DNA of 64,000 nucleotides from Pseudomonas frederiksbergensis (GCF_035751725.1 NZ_CP142104.1:1364001-1428000), one strand, 5' to 3'; shown: positions 30,962-43,225, numbered from the stretch's first letter. Numbers and translations are program-made. The notes: a model not told the origin generated them from the letters alone.

Positions 30962-32500
30962 TCAGGCCGCTTCGATCTTGCGTCGATTGTGCTCGACCTT
31001 TTGCAGATATTGCTGGAGCTTGTCCTGCTCGGTCGCGCTGGTGAACAGTCCCAGCTTGCTGCGGCGCCAGAGGATGTCCTGGGCGTCGACGGCCCATTCG
31101 TCGCTGCACAAGTAATCGACTTCGCGAGTATAAAGGCCTGCGCCGATGTGCTCGCCCAAGTCACCGAGGCCGTGCACGCCTTCGAGCATGCGCCAGGTGC
31201 GGCTGCCATACGTGGTGGCCCAGCGACGGGCGATATCGGTTGGCAACCAGTCGAACTTGTCGCGAATCGCCGAGCACAGCGCCTGCGGGGTGGTCATGTT
31301 TTCCCCCCCCGGCAAGGTTGCCTGAGCGGTCCAGCCAGGTCGCATTTGCGTGAAGTAGGGGGCCAGTTGCGCCATCGCCGATTCGGCCAGCTTGCGGTAA
31401 GTGGTCAATTTGCCACCGAATACCGACAGCAGCGGCGCCTCTTCGCCAGCTGCCGAAAGCGCGAGGGTGTAGTCGCGAGTCACGGCGGAAGGGTTGTCGG
31501 ATTCGTCGTTGCACAACGGTCGGACACCGGAGTAACTGTGCAGGATATCGTCGCGGCTGACCTGCTTTTTGAAGTGGGCGCTGACCACTTTCAGCAGGTA
31601 ATCGGTTTCGCCCTCGGTAATTGCCACCTTGGCCGGATCGCCAGTGTATTCGCGATCCGTCGTACCGATCAGCGTGAACTGGTTCAGGTATGGGATGGTG
31701 AAGACGATGCGCTGGTCTTCGTTCTGGAGAATATGCGCATGTTCGCCTTCATAGAGTTTCGGCACGATCAAATGGCTGCCCTGGATCAGGCGAATGCCGT
31801 ACGGCGATTCCATTTTCAGGTCGTCACGAATGAACTTGGCCACCCACGGGCCGGCGGCGTTCACCAGGGCCTTGGCCTGGATCGAAAACAGGCTGCCGTC
31901 GGCTCGCTCCAGATGCAGGTTCCACAGGCCTTTGCTGCGACGAGCACTGACGCAGCGGGTGCGGGTGTGGATGTGGGCGCCTTTCTCTCGTGCCGCCATG
32001 GCGTTGAGTACCACCAATCGGGCGTCGTCAACCCAGCAGTCCGAGTATTCGAAGCCTTTGGTGATTTCGCTTTTGAGGACGCTGTCGGCACCAAATTTCA
32101 AGCTTCTGGAGCCCGCGAGCTGTTCGCGTTTGCCCAGGTGGTCATAAAGGAACAGGCCGGCGCGGATCATCCAGGCGGGGCGCAGGTGCGGCCGATGGGG
32201 AAGCACGAAGCGCATCTGCTTGACGATGTGCGGGGCCTTGGCCAGGAGGACTTCGCGCTCGGCCAGTGCCTCGCGCACCAGGCGGAACTCATAATGTTCG
32301 AGATAGCGCAGGCCGCCATGGATCAGCTTGCTGCTGGCCGAAGAAGTATGGCTGGCAAGGTCGTCCTTTTCGCAAAGGAACACCGAAAGACCGCGACCGG
32401 CAGCGTCCGCAGCAATCCCTACGCCATTGATACCGCCACCAATGACGGCGACATCGTAGATTTCTGCGAGAGGGGGCGTAGGCAAGGTTGTAGTGGGCAT
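30962..32500 (-). CDS. glpD: Aerobic glycerol-3-phosphate dehydrogenase GlpD
   Basis: Membrane-associated FAD enzyme that oxidises glycerol-3-phosphate to dihydroxyacetone phosphate and passes electrons to quinone. The 512-residue protein begins with an FAD-binding motif DVAVIGGGINGVGIA and carries SSASSKLIHGGLRYLE, both diagnostic for GlpD, plus a C-terminal helical cap domain. It is the last gene of glpF-glpK-glpR-glpD but is separated from glpR by 215 bases containing GlpR-like operators, so it has its own promoter. Confidence 0.97.
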   Translation of the reverse strand: MPTTTLPTPPLAEIYDVAVIGGGINGVGIAADAAGRGLSVFLCEKDDLASHTSSASSKLIHGGLRYLEHYEFRLVREALAEREVLLAKAPHIVKQMRFVLPHRPHLRPAWMIRAGLFLYDHLGKREQLAGSRSLKFGADSVLKSEITKGFEYSDCWVDDARLVVLNAMAAREKGAHIHTRTRCVSARRSKGLWNLHLERADGSLFSIQAKALVNAAGPWVAKFIRDDLKMESPYGIRLIQGSHLIVPKLYEGEHAHILQNEDQRIVFTIPYLNQFTLIGTTDREYTGDPAKVAITEGETDYLLKVVSAHFKKQVSRDDILHSYSGVRPLCNDESDNPSAVTRDYTLALSAAGEEAPLLSVFGGKLTTYRKLAESAMAQLAPYFTQMRPGWTAQATLPGGENMTTPQALCSAIRDKFDWLPTDIARRWATTYGSRTWRMLEGVHGLGDLGEHIGAGLYTREVDYLCSDEWAVDAQDILWRRSKLGLFTSATEQDKLQQYLQKVEHNRRKIEAA

Positions 32501-32524
32501 CGGCTGGCCTCGGGCTCTTTTCGA

Positions 32525-32564
32525 AATATTTGAATTCGAACATTAATGTTCATTTGCGAAAAAT
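32525..32564 (-). promoter_or_regulatory. Two adjoining GlpR-like operators before glpD
   Basis: Two 20-bp elements abut exactly: 32525-32544 agrees with the E. coli GlpR consensus (WATKTTCGWTAWCGAACATW) at about 16 of 20 positions and 32545-32564 at about 14. The junction forms the palindrome GAACATTAATGTTC. They lie 25-65 bases upstream of the glpD start, fitting repression. Confidence 0.6.
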
Positions 32565-32715
32565 ACTAGCCCATAAGCGTGGCAACAGCCAGTCGCATTC
32601 GATTGAAAATACTGATCGAATGACACTGAAAGGAAAATTATCGAACAAAAAGGAGTGTTCAAGGTGTGCTTCTGCAGTGAAGGGCCAACCCTTCACCACA
32701 GGGGGGGAAGTGAAG

Positions 32716-33471
32716 TCAGACCACTTCCAATCGAATCTTGTGCTGGCTCAGCAACTGCGCCAGGGCTGGCACCGGTTGCTGGTCGGTCACCAAGCAATCG
32801 ATCAGGCTGATCGGGCCCAGGCGGACCATAGCGTTGCGCCCGAATTTGCTGGAGTCCGCCGCCAGCAGCACTTGCCGGGCGTTGGCGATGATGGCCTGGG
32901 ACACCCGCACCTCCTGGTAATCGAAGTCCAGGAGGCTGCCGTCTTCATCGATCCCGCTGATGCCCACCAGGGCGAAGTCGACTTTGAACTGGTTGATGAA
33001 ATCGACGGAGGCCTGACCCACCACGCCGCCGTCGCGACGTACGTTGCCACCGGCGATCAGGACCTCGAAATCATCCTTGGCGCTGAGGATCGACGCCACG
33101 TGCAGGTTGTTGGTGATCACCTTCAGGTGGTTGTGATTGAGCAGCGCTCGCGCGATGGATTCGGTGGTGGTGCCGATGTTGATGAACAGTGATGCGTGGT
33201 CGGGGATCTGGGCGGCGATGGCTTCGGCGATGCGTTGCTTCTCGTCGCGCATCTGGTCCGCGCGCATGGCGTAGGCGGTATTTTCCACGCTTGAGTCATA
33301 AGCCGCGCCGCCGTGGTAGCGGCGCAGCAGGTTCGCTTCCGCCAATTGATTGATGTCGCGGCGGATGGTCTGTGGGGTAACGACAAATAGCTGCGCCATC
33401 TCCTCGATGCTGACATAACCGCGTTCGCGGACCAGTTCGAGGATTTGTTGCTGGCGGGGAGGCAGATTCAT
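32716..33471 (-). CDS. glpR: Glycerol-3-phosphate regulon repressor GlpR
   Basis: DeoR-family repressor of glycerol catabolism, released by glycerol-3-phosphate. The 251-residue protein has an N-terminal winged helix ([33 protein letters not shown]) and a C-terminal sugar-phosphate sensor domain with [13 protein letters not shown] and [14 protein letters not shown]. Located between glpK and glpD on the same strand; probable operators lie in front of glpD. Confidence 0.95.
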   Translation of the reverse strand: MNLPPRQQQILELVRERGYVSIEEMAQLFVVTPQTIRRDINQLAEANLLRRYHGGAAYDSSVENTAYAMRADQMRDEKQRIAEAIAAQIPDHASLFINIGTTTESIARALLNHNHLKVITNNLHVASILSAKDDFEVLIAGGNVRRDGGVVGQASVDFINQFKVDFALVGISGIDEDGSLLDFDYQEVRVSQAIIANARQVLLAADSSKFGRNAMVRLGPISLIDCLVTDQQPVPALAQLLSQHKIRLEVV

Positions 33472-33556
33472 GGGGCTTCCTTTGGGCTGCCATACAAAAT
33501 TTGCCCATGATGCCGCAGGAATCCCCTCCCGACCAGTTTCAGAATTTTATCGGCTT

Positions 33557-35997
<2,441 letters not shown>

Positions 35998-36130
35998 TCA
36001 AACCTCGGTTCTTTTTGTTGTCCTGCGCATCGAGTAAACAACCCCGTCTGCGCCTTTTCGTCGAGTGGCGGATCCCCATCCGGCACTCGTGGTGTTGCTT
36101 GAGACACGTGTTTCTGCTTTCAGTTTCGAA

Positions 36131-36159
36131 AAAATATAGACAAGAAACGCCGCTGTCAA
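36131..36159 (-). promoter_or_regulatory. Promoter of glpF
   Basis: On the minus strand a perfect TTGACA (-35, 36159-36154) is followed after 15-17 bases by TATATT/TATTTT (36138-36131). A TTTCGAA half-palindrome, suggestive of GlpR, overlaps the start region. The 318-base glpF-ybaK gap shows nothing else recognisable. Confidence 0.6.
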
Positions 36160-36315
36160 AGGTCGAAAGTGAACCGTCGGTCATATTCAGATTATTCGTC
36201 GCATGAATGACTTTTTAGTGGGGGGGGCGCCATAGCCAATGGTCTGCAAAGCCTTTTAGCTGCCGATCGCTTAGAATTCTTGTCACTCTTTTGTTCTTTC
36301 CTGCCAGGAGCGGTC

Positions 36316-36786
36316 ATGACCCCCGCGTTGGATCTGCTGAAAAAAGTGCGCGCCGAACATCATATCCACAGCTACGAACACGATCCGAAGGCCGCGTCCT
36401 ACGGCCTGGAGGCTGCTGAAAAATTGGGCCTGGAGCCGGCGCGAGTGTTCAAGACACTGCTGGCGGCTAGCGAGAAAGGCGAGTTGTTGGTTGCGGTGGT
36501 GCCGGTCGCTGGGAGCCTGGATCTCAAGGCGCTGGCCCATGCGGCCGGAGTGAAGAAAGTCGAGATGGCCGATCCGGCCGCCGCGCAGCGCTCGACGGGC
36601 TATTTGCTCGGGGGCATCAGTCCCCTGGGGCAGAAGAAACGCCTGCGCACATTTATCGATAAATCCGCGCAACCGCTGGCCACTATGTTTGTCAGTGCGG
36701 GGCGGCGTGGCCTGGAAGTGGAGTTGGCGCCTGCGGTGCTGGCGGAGCACACCGGGGCGGCGTTCGCGGATATTGGCCGTGCCTGA
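36316..36786 (+). CDS. ybaK: Cys-tRNA(Pro)/Cys-tRNA(Cys) deacylase YbaK
   Basis: Trans-editing enzyme that hydrolyses mischarged Cys-tRNA(Pro). ATG 36316, with AGGAG 5 bases before, gives 156 residues in the YbaK/EbsC family: [20 protein letters not shown] contains the catalytic Lys region, and [20 protein letters not shown] the conserved GGxxP loop. It is divergent from glpF and stands alone. Confidence 0.93.
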   Translation: MTPALDLLKKVRAEHHIHSYEHDPKAASYGLEAAEKLGLEPARVFKTLLAASEKGELLVAVVPVAGSLDLKALAHAAGVKKVEMADPAAAQRSTGYLLGGISPLGQKKRLRTFIDKSAQPLATMFVSAGRRGLEVELAPAVLAEHTGAAFADIGRA

Positions 36787-36802
36787 ACCTGATTGCGCCG
36801 CC

Positions 36803-36827
36803 TGGCGGGAGCAAGCGCCCTCGCCAC
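36803..36827. repeat. Degenerate REP element
   Basis: GGCGGGAGCAAGCGCCCTCGCC is an imperfect palindrome of the same family, between ybaK and the phzF-like gene. Confidence 0.55.
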
Positions 36828-36955
36828 GGTGAATCTTTGCAACTGACCAGGCGTCGAACGTCCAGTGTGTAAGGTGAAAATAGTGCCGATCTGTCACTGG
36901 ATAAACGGTGCCTGCGCAGCTCATGCTCACGCATCAATAAAAAAGGAGAGGTGCC

Positions 36956-37738
36956 ATGCAGCTTGCGTTTCATCAGGTCGATGCATTCAGTGACCGCCCC
37001 TTTGGCGGTAACCCGGCGATGGTCTATCGGCTCGATGCCTGGCTTGCCGACGACTTGATGCAGAAGATCGCCGCCGAACATAACCTGGCGGAAACGGCGT
37101 TCCTGGTGCGCGAAAATCAGCACTGGCATATCCGGTGGTTCACGCCCACCACCGAAGTACCCTTGTGTGGCCATGCCACCCTGGCCAGCGCCTACGTATT
37201 GTTCGAGATCTATCACGAAACCGTGGAGCGATTGGATTTCATCTGCAAATCCGGGGCATTGAGCGTTGCTCGCGAAGGCGACCGGCTGTGGCTGGATTTC
37301 CCCGCCATCGTGCCGGCCGAATTGGGCGCGTCCCTGGCGGTCCAGACTGCCTTGGGGGTCGAGGCGGTGGACGTGCTGAGTTCCAATGAGTTGTTCGTGG
37401 TACTTGAGTCGGAGCAGGCCGTGCTCGAGTGCAAGCCGGACATGGCGGCCCTGGCGAAGTTGCCGTGGCCGGGTGCGATCGTCACCGCGCCGGGAAGCAA
37501 GCACGATTTCGTCTCGCGCTATTTTGCCCCTGCGATTGGAATCAACGAGGACCCGGTCACCGGCTCGACCCATTGCAGCCTGATCCCCTATTGGTCCAAA
37601 CGCCTGAGCAAGCTTGGGCTGACGGCCTATCAATGCTCGGCCAGGGGAGGGGAGCTGTTTTGCCGGCTGGAAGGTGATCGGGTGAAGATCGGTGGGAATG
37701 CGACGTTGGTGGCCAGCGGGACGTTATCGCTCGGCTAA
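36956..37738 (+). CDS. PhzF-family isomerase
   Basis: A 260-residue member of the PhzF phenazine biosynthesis-like family, two similar half-domains of diaminopimelate-epimerase fold. Recognisable segments are QVDAFSDRPFGGNPAMV, the catalytic Glu in NLAETAFLV, TPTTEVPLCGHATLA, and the second-half DPVTGSTHCSLIPYW. AAAAGGAGAGG precedes the ATG. No phenazine genes are near, so this is probably a housekeeping-type isomerase or epimerase of unknown substrate. Confidence 0.9.
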   Translation: MQLAFHQVDAFSDRPFGGNPAMVYRLDAWLADDLMQKIAAEHNLAETAFLVRENQHWHIRWFTPTTEVPLCGHATLASAYVLFEIYHETVERLDFICKSGALSVAREGDRLWLDFPAIVPAELGASLAVQTALGVEAVDVLSSNELFVVLESEQAVLECKPDMAALAKLPWPGAIVTAPGSKHDFVSRYFAPAIGINEDPVTGSTHCSLIPYWSKRLSKLGLTAYQCSARGGELFCRLEGDRVKIGGNATLVASGTLSLG

Positions 37739-37753
37739 GGCCAATGAGATCCC

Positions 37754-37775
37754 GTGGGAGCGCGCTCGCTCCCAC
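37754..37775. repeat. REP palindrome
   Basis: GTGGGAGCG / CGCTCCCAC with a 4-base loop, in the gap between the convergent phzF-like and ABC ATPase genes; may serve as a shared 3' hairpin. Confidence 0.85.
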
Positions 37776-37793
37776 AGATTGTTTCTTCCACCC

Positions 37794-38903
37794 TTAACTG
37801 GTGGTGCCGTGCCGCCGCACGCCGCTTTCCATCGGCGGCAGATGAGCTGCCGTGCTACCCGAGGCCTGGAAAAGCACCAGGTGTTCGGCCGCCACGCGAA
37901 TACCCACGGTCGCTCCGACCTGATGGTCGGCGTGGCTCGGGAAAATTGATTCCAGTTGCGCGCCGGTCGGCAATTGCAGGCGATACAAGGTTGAAGCACC
38001 AAGGAAGGTCTTGCCGACGATGGTTGCCTTGAGCGAGCTGTCCGGCGCATAGACGATGTCGTCCGGGCGCAGCAGTACATCCACGGCGCCGCCGATGGGC
38101 CAGGTATAGGCCCGGTTACCCCGCAGCATCCCCAATTCGGTCTGCACCGATTCCGGGCTATCGAGTTGGCCGCGAATGAAGTAACCCTGGCCGATGAAAC
38201 TGGCGACATAGGGCGTCAGGGGTTCGTGATAAAGATTGTAGGGCGTATCCCATTGTTCCAGCCGACCCTCTCGGAATACCCCGACGTGATCACTCACCGC
38301 GAAGGCTTCTTCCTGGTCATGGGTCACCAGGATCGCGCTGGTGCCGCGCGCCTTCAGGATGTCCCGCACCTCATGGCTGAGCTTGCGCCGCAGCTCGCCA
38401 TCGAGGTTGGAGAAGGGTTCGTCGAGCAGCAGCAATTGCGGTTCCGGCGCCAAGGCCCGGGCGAGGGCCACGCGTTGTTGCTGGCCTCCGGAGAGCTCAT
38501 GGGGGAAACGTTTTCCCAGGTTCTTCAGGTTGACCAGTTCCAGCAGTTCTTCGACCACACGGTTCTTGTCAGGATGTTTGCGAATGCCAAAGGCCATGTT
38601 CTCGGCGACGCTGAGGTGTGGGAACAGCGCGTAGTCCTGGAACACCATGCCGATGCGACGTTTTTCCGGAGCGAGGGTAAAACCCGCGCGGGAGATGGTT
38701 TCCCCGGCCAGCTGGATCTCGCCTTCGTGTACCGGCTCGAAGCCGGCAATGGCCCGCAAGGTCGTGGTCTTGCCGCACCCGGAGGAGCCTAGCAGGCAGC
38801 CGATGTCACCGGCATTGAGGTGCAGATTCAGGTTCTGGACGACTCGCTGGCCTTGGTACCCGCAGGCCAGGTTGTGCAGATTCAATAACAAGGAATGACT
38901 CAT
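37794..38903 (-). CDS. ABC transporter ATPase, FbpC/PotA type, without partners
   Basis: A 369-residue ATP-binding protein: Walker [11 protein letters not shown]-loop [11 protein letters not shown], signature LSGGQQQRV, Walker [16 protein letters not shown], and a C-terminal TOBE-like domain from about 240. Closest in layout to iron(III) or polyamine importers. No permease or binding-protein gene is adjacent. Its ATG overlaps the argF stop by 4 bases, so it is translated from the argF message. The transported solute cannot be inferred. Confidence 0.9.
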   Translation of the reverse strand: MSHSLLLNLHNLACGYQGQRVVQNLNLHLNAGDIGCLLGSSGCGKTTTLRAIAGFEPVHEGEIQLAGETISRAGFTLAPEKRRIGMVFQDYALFPHLSVAENMAFGIRKHPDKNRVVEELLELVNLKNLGKRFPHELSGGQQQRVALARALAPEPQLLLLDEPFSNLDGELRRKLSHEVRDILKARGTSAILVTHDQEEAFAVSDHVGVFREGRLEQWDTPYNLYHEPLTPYVASFIGQGYFIRGQLDSPESVQTELGMLRGNRAYTWPIGGAVDVLLRPDDIVYAPDSSLKATIVGKTFLGASTLYRLQLPTGAQLESIFPSHADHQVGATVGIRVAAEHLVLFQASGSTAAHLPPMESGVRRHGTTS

Positions 38904-39820
38904 GCGTGGTGATACGCCGGCTCGACGAGAAATTCGAGCAGGGCCTTTTGTGCATGCAGACGATTTTCTGCCTGGTCCCAGGCCACGGAGCGCGGGTCAT
39001 CCAGCAGGTCGGCGCTGATTTCCTCACCGCGATGGGCGGGCAGGCAGTGCATGAAGAGCACCTCCGGGTCCGCCAGGTCGAGCAGGGCGCGGTTGACCTG
39101 CAGCGGCGCGAACAGCTTGAGGCGCTTGGCGGTTTCCTCTTCCTGGCCCATGGAGGTCCAGACGTCGGTGCTCACCAGGTGCGCGCCAGCCACGGCCAGC
39201 TTCGGATCCCGGACGAGCGACACTCGATCCCCGGCCTTGGCGATCAGTCCTGCATCCGGCTCATAGCCTTCAGGGCATGCAATGCGCAACTGGAAATCGA
39301 ATTGCATCGCCGCTTCTATATAGCTGTTGCACATGTTGTTGCCATCACCGATCCAGGCGGCGGTCTTGCCCTGGATCGAGCCGCGGTGCTCGAGGAATGT
39401 CTGCATGTCGGCCAACAGCTGGCAGGGGTGCAGGTCATCGGACAAGCCGTTGATCACCGGCACGCGGGAATGAGCCGCGAACTCGGTCAAGGTGCTGTGG
39501 GCAAAGGTACGGATCATCACGGCGTCGAGCATGCTCGACATGACGATGGCGCAATCGCTGATCGGCTCGCCACGGCCCAGCTGGGTGTCGCGAGGCGACA
39601 GGAAAATCGCCTGGCCGCCCAGTTGGATCATGCCGGCTTCGAAAGAGATGCGCGTGCGGGTCGATGACTTCTCGAAAATCATCCCCAGCACACGGTTTTT
39701 CAAGGGCTCGAACAGTACGCCGCGCTTACGCAGGTCCTTGAGCTCCACGCCTCGACGGATCACGCCGAGCAACTCATCGGGCGTGAAATCCATTAGGGAG
39801 AGAAAGTGCCTTGCGCTCAT
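38900..39820 (-). CDS. argF: Ornithine carbamoyltransferase ArgF
   Basis: Anabolic enzyme forming citrulline from ornithine and carbamoyl phosphate. The 306-residue protein has the carbamoyl-phosphate loop [38 protein letters not shown] and the ornithine-binding [12 protein letters not shown]. Length and motifs fit the anabolic form. An ArgR-type box lies 127 bases upstream. It overlaps an ABC ATPase gene downstream. Confidence 0.97.
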   Translation of the reverse strand: MSARHFLSLMDFTPDELLGVIRRGVELKDLRKRGVLFEPLKNRVLGMIFEKSSTRTRISFEAGMIQLGGQAIFLSPRDTQLGRGEPISDCAIVMSSMLDAVMIRTFAHSTLTEFAAHSRVPVINGLSDDLHPCQLLADMQTFLEHRGSIQGKTAAWIGDGNNMCNSYIEAAMQFDFQLRIACPEGYEPDAGLIAKAGDRVSLVRDPKLAVAGAHLVSTDVWTSMGQEEETAKRLKLFAPLQVNRALLDLADPEVLFMHCLPAHRGEEISADLLDDPRSVAWDQAENRLHAQKALLEFLVEPAYHHA

Positions 39821-39946
39821 GATTGACTACCTTTTTGTAACAGACCGCAGATACTCAAAGCCTTGTTTAATGGAAAAACGGGCGAGACCTGCGGCAAAAG
39901 CCGCACGGGGCGACGAAATAGGGGAAGGCGCGATATTGACATTAAA

Positions 39947-39962
39947 TGTCGCGTCTTACCAA
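39947..39962 (+). promoter_or_regulatory. ArgR-type box upstream of argF
   Basis: TGTCGC-N8-AA, the element described for Pseudomonas ArgR, occurs exactly at 39947-39962. On the minus strand it overlaps a weak TTGGTA -35 like element directed to argF. A hairpin TGCGGC-AAAA-GCCGCA lies at 39890-39905 in the leader. The rest of the 399-base gap shows only the upstream region of the small gene at 40220. Confidence 0.55.
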
Positions 39963-40219
39963 TAGGGCTACGGTTATAAGGGATTTCAGCGAGGCCAATG
40001 CAGAGTTGCACTGACGCGGTTGAGGCCGGTTTCCTGACAGCAGCGGGTTCATTTGTACACTGGCGTCGCGCCGCTTGGCAATCGAGCAGGGCGGGCACGG
40101 GATAGCTGGCGGTTGGTTTTTGACCGCTGTCCGGGTCGCCGGTCTGGTGTGCAAAGTGAAATATTTCCTAATGCAGGGGCCTGGGTTATAAATGAACCCC
40201 GAGCCGCAGGAGCCCCGAA

Positions 40220-40507
40220 ATGGATTTGAAAGAGCAACAACTGATGGAACTGTTGGGGCTGACGGCGCGTTCCCTGACGCACCTGACCGCTTCGGTGACG
40301 TCCATGTCATTCGAGTTGCTGCGCAGCGATGACGAAGTGACCAAGGCCGCGGGTCGCCGGATGATCGACCGGATGGCTACGATCAGCAGTGGGCTCGACG
40401 AGCACTGGCGGTTGATCGGCGAATTGACCGGGGTGCCCATTGCCCAGGAGCAAGTGGAAACCATCGAGGAAATCCAATTGCTGGCGCCTCCTCCCGAGCA
40501 GCCCTGA
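40220..40507 (+). CDS. Small conserved protein of unknown function
   Basis: I do not recognise this 95-residue protein by function. It is predicted to be a soluble, mostly helical protein (MDLKEQQLMELLGLTARSLT at the start), acidic, with a Pro-rich end. GCAGGAG lies about 7 bases before ATG and TATAAA is found 35 bases upstream, so it looks expressed. It lies between argF and a molybdopterin oxidoreductase, with a 131-base gap to the latter. Pseudomonas genomes tend to have a small gene at this place. Confidence 0.75.
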   Translation: MDLKEQQLMELLGLTARSLTHLTASVTSMSFELLRSDDEVTKAAGRRMIDRMATISSGLDEHWRLIGELTGVPIAQEQVETIEEIQLLAPPPEQP

Positions 40508-40638
40508 TAGCGGTTCATCGGCGGGCCTGATGCCCGGCGATTCACAGGACGAACGTCGCTGGCGCTGTGCAAGTTCAGGCGCCATAGTTTTATTCCCGCG
40601 GCCGAAAGTGCCCGCTACGAATAAAACAGAGGCTGGCC

Positions 40639-42747
40639 ATGACCAAGACCCTCCACCACCGTGCGTGCCACCTGTGCGAGGCCATCTGTGGCCTGACCCT
40701 CGAAACCACCGAAACCGAAGGCCAAGGCTTGGCGATCACCTCGATCAAGGGGGATCCGCTGGACAGTTTCAGTCGTGGACACATTTGCCCCAAGGCAGTG
40801 GCGTTGCAGGATATCCAGAACGATCCGGACCGCCTGCGCCAGCCCATGCAACGAGTGGGTGGCGAGTGGCAGCCCATTGCCTGGGACGACGCCTTTGCCT
40901 TGGTGGCCGAGCGTCTGGCGGCCATCCAGGAACGCCACGGCCAAAATGCGGTGGGGGTGTATCAGGGCAACCCGAGTGTGCACAACTATGGGCTGATGAC
41001 CCACAGCAACTATTTCCTCGGCCTGCTGAAAACCCGTAGCCGATTCTCGGCGACTTCGGTGGACCAATTGCCCCATCACCTGACCAGTCACCTGATGTAC
41101 GGTCACGGCTTGCTGCTGCCGATACCGGACATCGATCACACCGATTTCATGCTGATCCTGGGCGGCAATCCATTGGCCTCCAACGGCAGCATCATGACCG
41201 TGCCGGACGTGGAAAAGCGGCTGAAGGCAATCCAGTCGCGGGGCGGCCGGGTAGTGGTGGTCGATCCCCGCCGCAGCGAGACGGCGGCGATTGCCGACCA
41301 GCATGTCTTCGTACGCCCTGGCGGCGATGCCGCGTTGTTGTTTGGCCTGCTCGGCACCTTGTTCAGCGAAGGACTGACGCGGGACAGTCACCTGCCGGTG
41401 GACGGTCTCGACGAGGTGCGCCACGCCGTTGCGCCCTTCTCGGCGGACGCCATGAGCCCGCTCTGTGGGGTTCCTGCCGAGCAGATCCGCCAATTGGCCC
41501 GAGATTTCGCGGCCGCCCCGTCGGCCGTGTGCTACGGCCGGATGGGGGTGTCGACCCAGGCTTTCGGTACGCTGTGCCACTGGCTGATCCAAGTGATCAA
41601 CCTGGTGACCGGCAATCTTGATCGAGTAGGCGGGGCGCTGTGTACCGAGCCGGCGGTGGATTTGGTGAAAACGACTTCGGGCGGGCACTTCAATCGCTGG
41701 CAAAGCCGAGTATCCGGGCGCCCTGAATACGCAGGCGAGCTGCCCGTATCGACCCTCGCCGAAGAAATGCTCACCGAGGGCGATGGGCAGATCCGAGCGC
41801 TGGTCACCGTGGCCGGCAACCCGGTGCTGTCCACGCCCAATGGCCGGCAATTGGAGCAAGCGCTGGACGGGCTTGAATTCATGGTCAGCGTCGACCTGTA
41901 CATCAACGAAACCACGCGCTATGCCGACTTGATCCTGCCGTCCACCTCGGCCCTGGAGAATGATCACTACGACACCACCTTCAATCTGTTCGCGGTGCGT
42001 AACGTCAGTCGTTTCAACCGGGCCATCCTGCCCAAGCCCGAGGGGGCGCTGCACGATTGGGAGATTTTTGTCGGCCTGGCCAAAGCCTTTGCCGCCCGGA
42101 CCGGCAAGGAGCTCAAGCCGACCATGCCGCCGGCACAGATGATTGATTTGGGCCTGCGGGCCGGGATGTATGGCGATGCGTCGCCGTACAAGTTGTCCTT
42201 GGCGACGCTGTTCGACCATCCCCACGGCATCGATCTCGGTGCGCTCAAGCCCAATCTGGCACCCCGGCTGAAAACTGAAAACGGCCGGGTGCAGGCCGCG
42301 CCCGCTGTCATCCTCGCCGACTTGGCGCGCTTTGCCGCGTTGCGTGCGCCGGCAGCAGACGAGCTGCTGATGATTGGCCGTCGCCATGTGCGCAGCAACA
42401 ATTCCTGGATGCATAACTTTCATCGGTTGGTGAAGGGCAAGCCGCGTCACCAGTTGCTGATGCATCCCGAAGATCTTGCCAGCCGGGGCCTTATCGATGG
42501 ACAGCGCGTGAAGGTCAGTTCCCGGGTCGGCGTAATCGAGGTGGACGTGCAGGGCAGTGCGGACATGATGAAAGGCGTGGTCAGTCTTCCCCACGGTTGG
42601 GGCCATGCTCGTCCGGGCGTGCAGATGACCATCGCCAGCGGGCAGCCTGGGTCAAGCGCCAACGACCTGACCGATGACCGCCAGCTCGACGAATTGTCCG
42701 GCAATGCGGCGCTGAACGGGGTTCCGGTGAAGGTGGCGGCTGCGTAA
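40639..42747 (+). CDS. Molybdopterin oxidoreductase, FdhF/NapA-like
   Basis: A 702-residue molybdopterin oxidoreductase. The N-terminal [4Fe-4S] site reads CHLCEAICG with the fourth Cys in GHICPKAVALQ (C-x2-C-x3-C-x27-C spacing approximate). Cofactor-binding regions LILGGNPLASNGS, VVVVDPRRSETA and, at the C-terminus, MHPEDLASRGLIDGQRVKV (MopB-CT domain) are clear. No Tat signal, so it is cytoplasmic. The residue that ligates molybdenum (Cys/Sec in formate dehydrogenases) is not evident around VYQGNPSVHNYG. No partner subunits are adjacent; the substrate is unknown. Confidence 0.88.
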   Translation: MTKTLHHRACHLCEAICGLTLETTETEGQGLAITSIKGDPLDSFSRGHICPKAVALQDIQNDPDRLRQPMQRVGGEWQPIAWDDAFALVAERLAAIQERHGQNAVGVYQGNPSVHNYGLMTHSNYFLGLLKTRSRFSATSVDQLPHHLTSHLMYGHGLLLPIPDIDHTDFMLILGGNPLASNGSIMTVPDVEKRLKAIQSRGGRVVVVDPRRSETAAIADQHVFVRPGGDAALLFGLLGTLFSEGLTRDSHLPVDGLDEVRHAVAPFSADAMSPLCGVPAEQIRQLARDFAAAPSAVCYGRMGVSTQAFGTLCHWLIQVINLVTGNLDRVGGALCTEPAVDLVKTTSGGHFNRWQSRVSGRPEYAGELPVSTLAEEMLTEGDGQIRALVTVAGNPVLSTPNGRQLEQALDGLEFMVSVDLYINETTRYADLILPSTSALENDHYDTTFNLFAVRNVSRFNRAILPKPEGALHDWEIFVGLAKAFAARTGKELKPTMPPAQMIDLGLRAGMYGDASPYKLSLATLFDHPHGIDLGALKPNLAPRLKTENGRVQAAPAVILADLARFAALRAPAADELLMIGRRHVRSNNSWMHNFHRLVKGKPRHQLLMHPEDLASRGLIDGQRVKVSSRVGVIEVDVQGSADMMKGVVSLPHGWGHARPGVQMTIASGQPGSSANDLTDDRQLDELSGNAALNGVPVKVAAA

Positions 42748-42847
42748 AATTGTCCTTGGGGCGGACCGAGCAGGGTGCTCGGCTTTCCGTTACAATGCGC
42801 CACCGTGTCGACAACTGAAGTCGCAAAAGTTCAAGCCGAGGTGCTCC

Positions 42848-43189
42848 GTGGATATCATCGAAACGATCAAAGACCAGATTGCCAACAACACTATCCTGCT
42901 CTACATGAAAGGCTCGCCGAATGCCCCTCAATGTGGCTTCTCGGCCAAGGCTGCTCAGGCGGTGATGGCGTGTGGCGAGAAGTTCGCCTACGTGGACATC
43001 CTGCAGAACCCGGAAATCCGCGCCAACCTGCCCAAGTACGCCAACTGGCCAACCTTCCCACAGCTGTGGGTGGGTGGCGAGCTGATCGGCGGTAGCGACA
43101 TCATGACCGAGATGGCGGCTGATGGTTCTCTGCAGACCACGATCAAGGCAGCTGTAGAAGCAGCAGCGGCGAACAAGTCCGAAGCCTGA
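42848..43189 (+). CDS. grxD: Monothiol glutaredoxin Grx4 (GrxD)
   Basis: Monothiol glutaredoxin that carries a [2Fe-2S] cluster and works in iron-sulfur delivery and iron sensing. The 113-residue protein has the CGFS active site in PNAPQCGFSAKAAQ, and WPTFPQLWVGGELIGGSDI for glutathione binding. The start is GTG 42848 (MDIIETIKDQ in the protein), with GAGG 6-8 bases before; no ATG fits. A TTACAAT -10 like element is at about 42789. Bacterioferritin genes follow, a fitting iron neighbourhood. Confidence 0.95.
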   Translation: MDIIETIKDQIANNTILLYMKGSPNAPQCGFSAKAAQAVMACGEKFAYVDILQNPEIRANLPKYANWPTFPQLWVGGELIGGSDIMTEMAADGSLQTTIKAAVEAAAANKSEA

Positions 43190-43205
43190 TCTACCCCAGG
43201 CCCTT

Positions 43206-43225
43206 GTGGGAGCAAGCTCTTCCAC
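43206..43225. repeat. Degenerate REP element
   Basis: GTGGGAGCAAGCTCTTCCAC, an imperfect palindrome between grxD and the terminator. Confidence 0.5.

Noticed and set aside
30719..32533. Plus-strand frame of 604 codons opposite glpD
   Set aside because: Shadow; it starts inside the AauR control region and runs through a REPIN and terminator.
40615..42606. Minus-strand frame of 663 codons opposite the molybdopterin oxidoreductase
   Set aside because: Shadow; Gln/His/Arg-rich translation without any recognisable domain.
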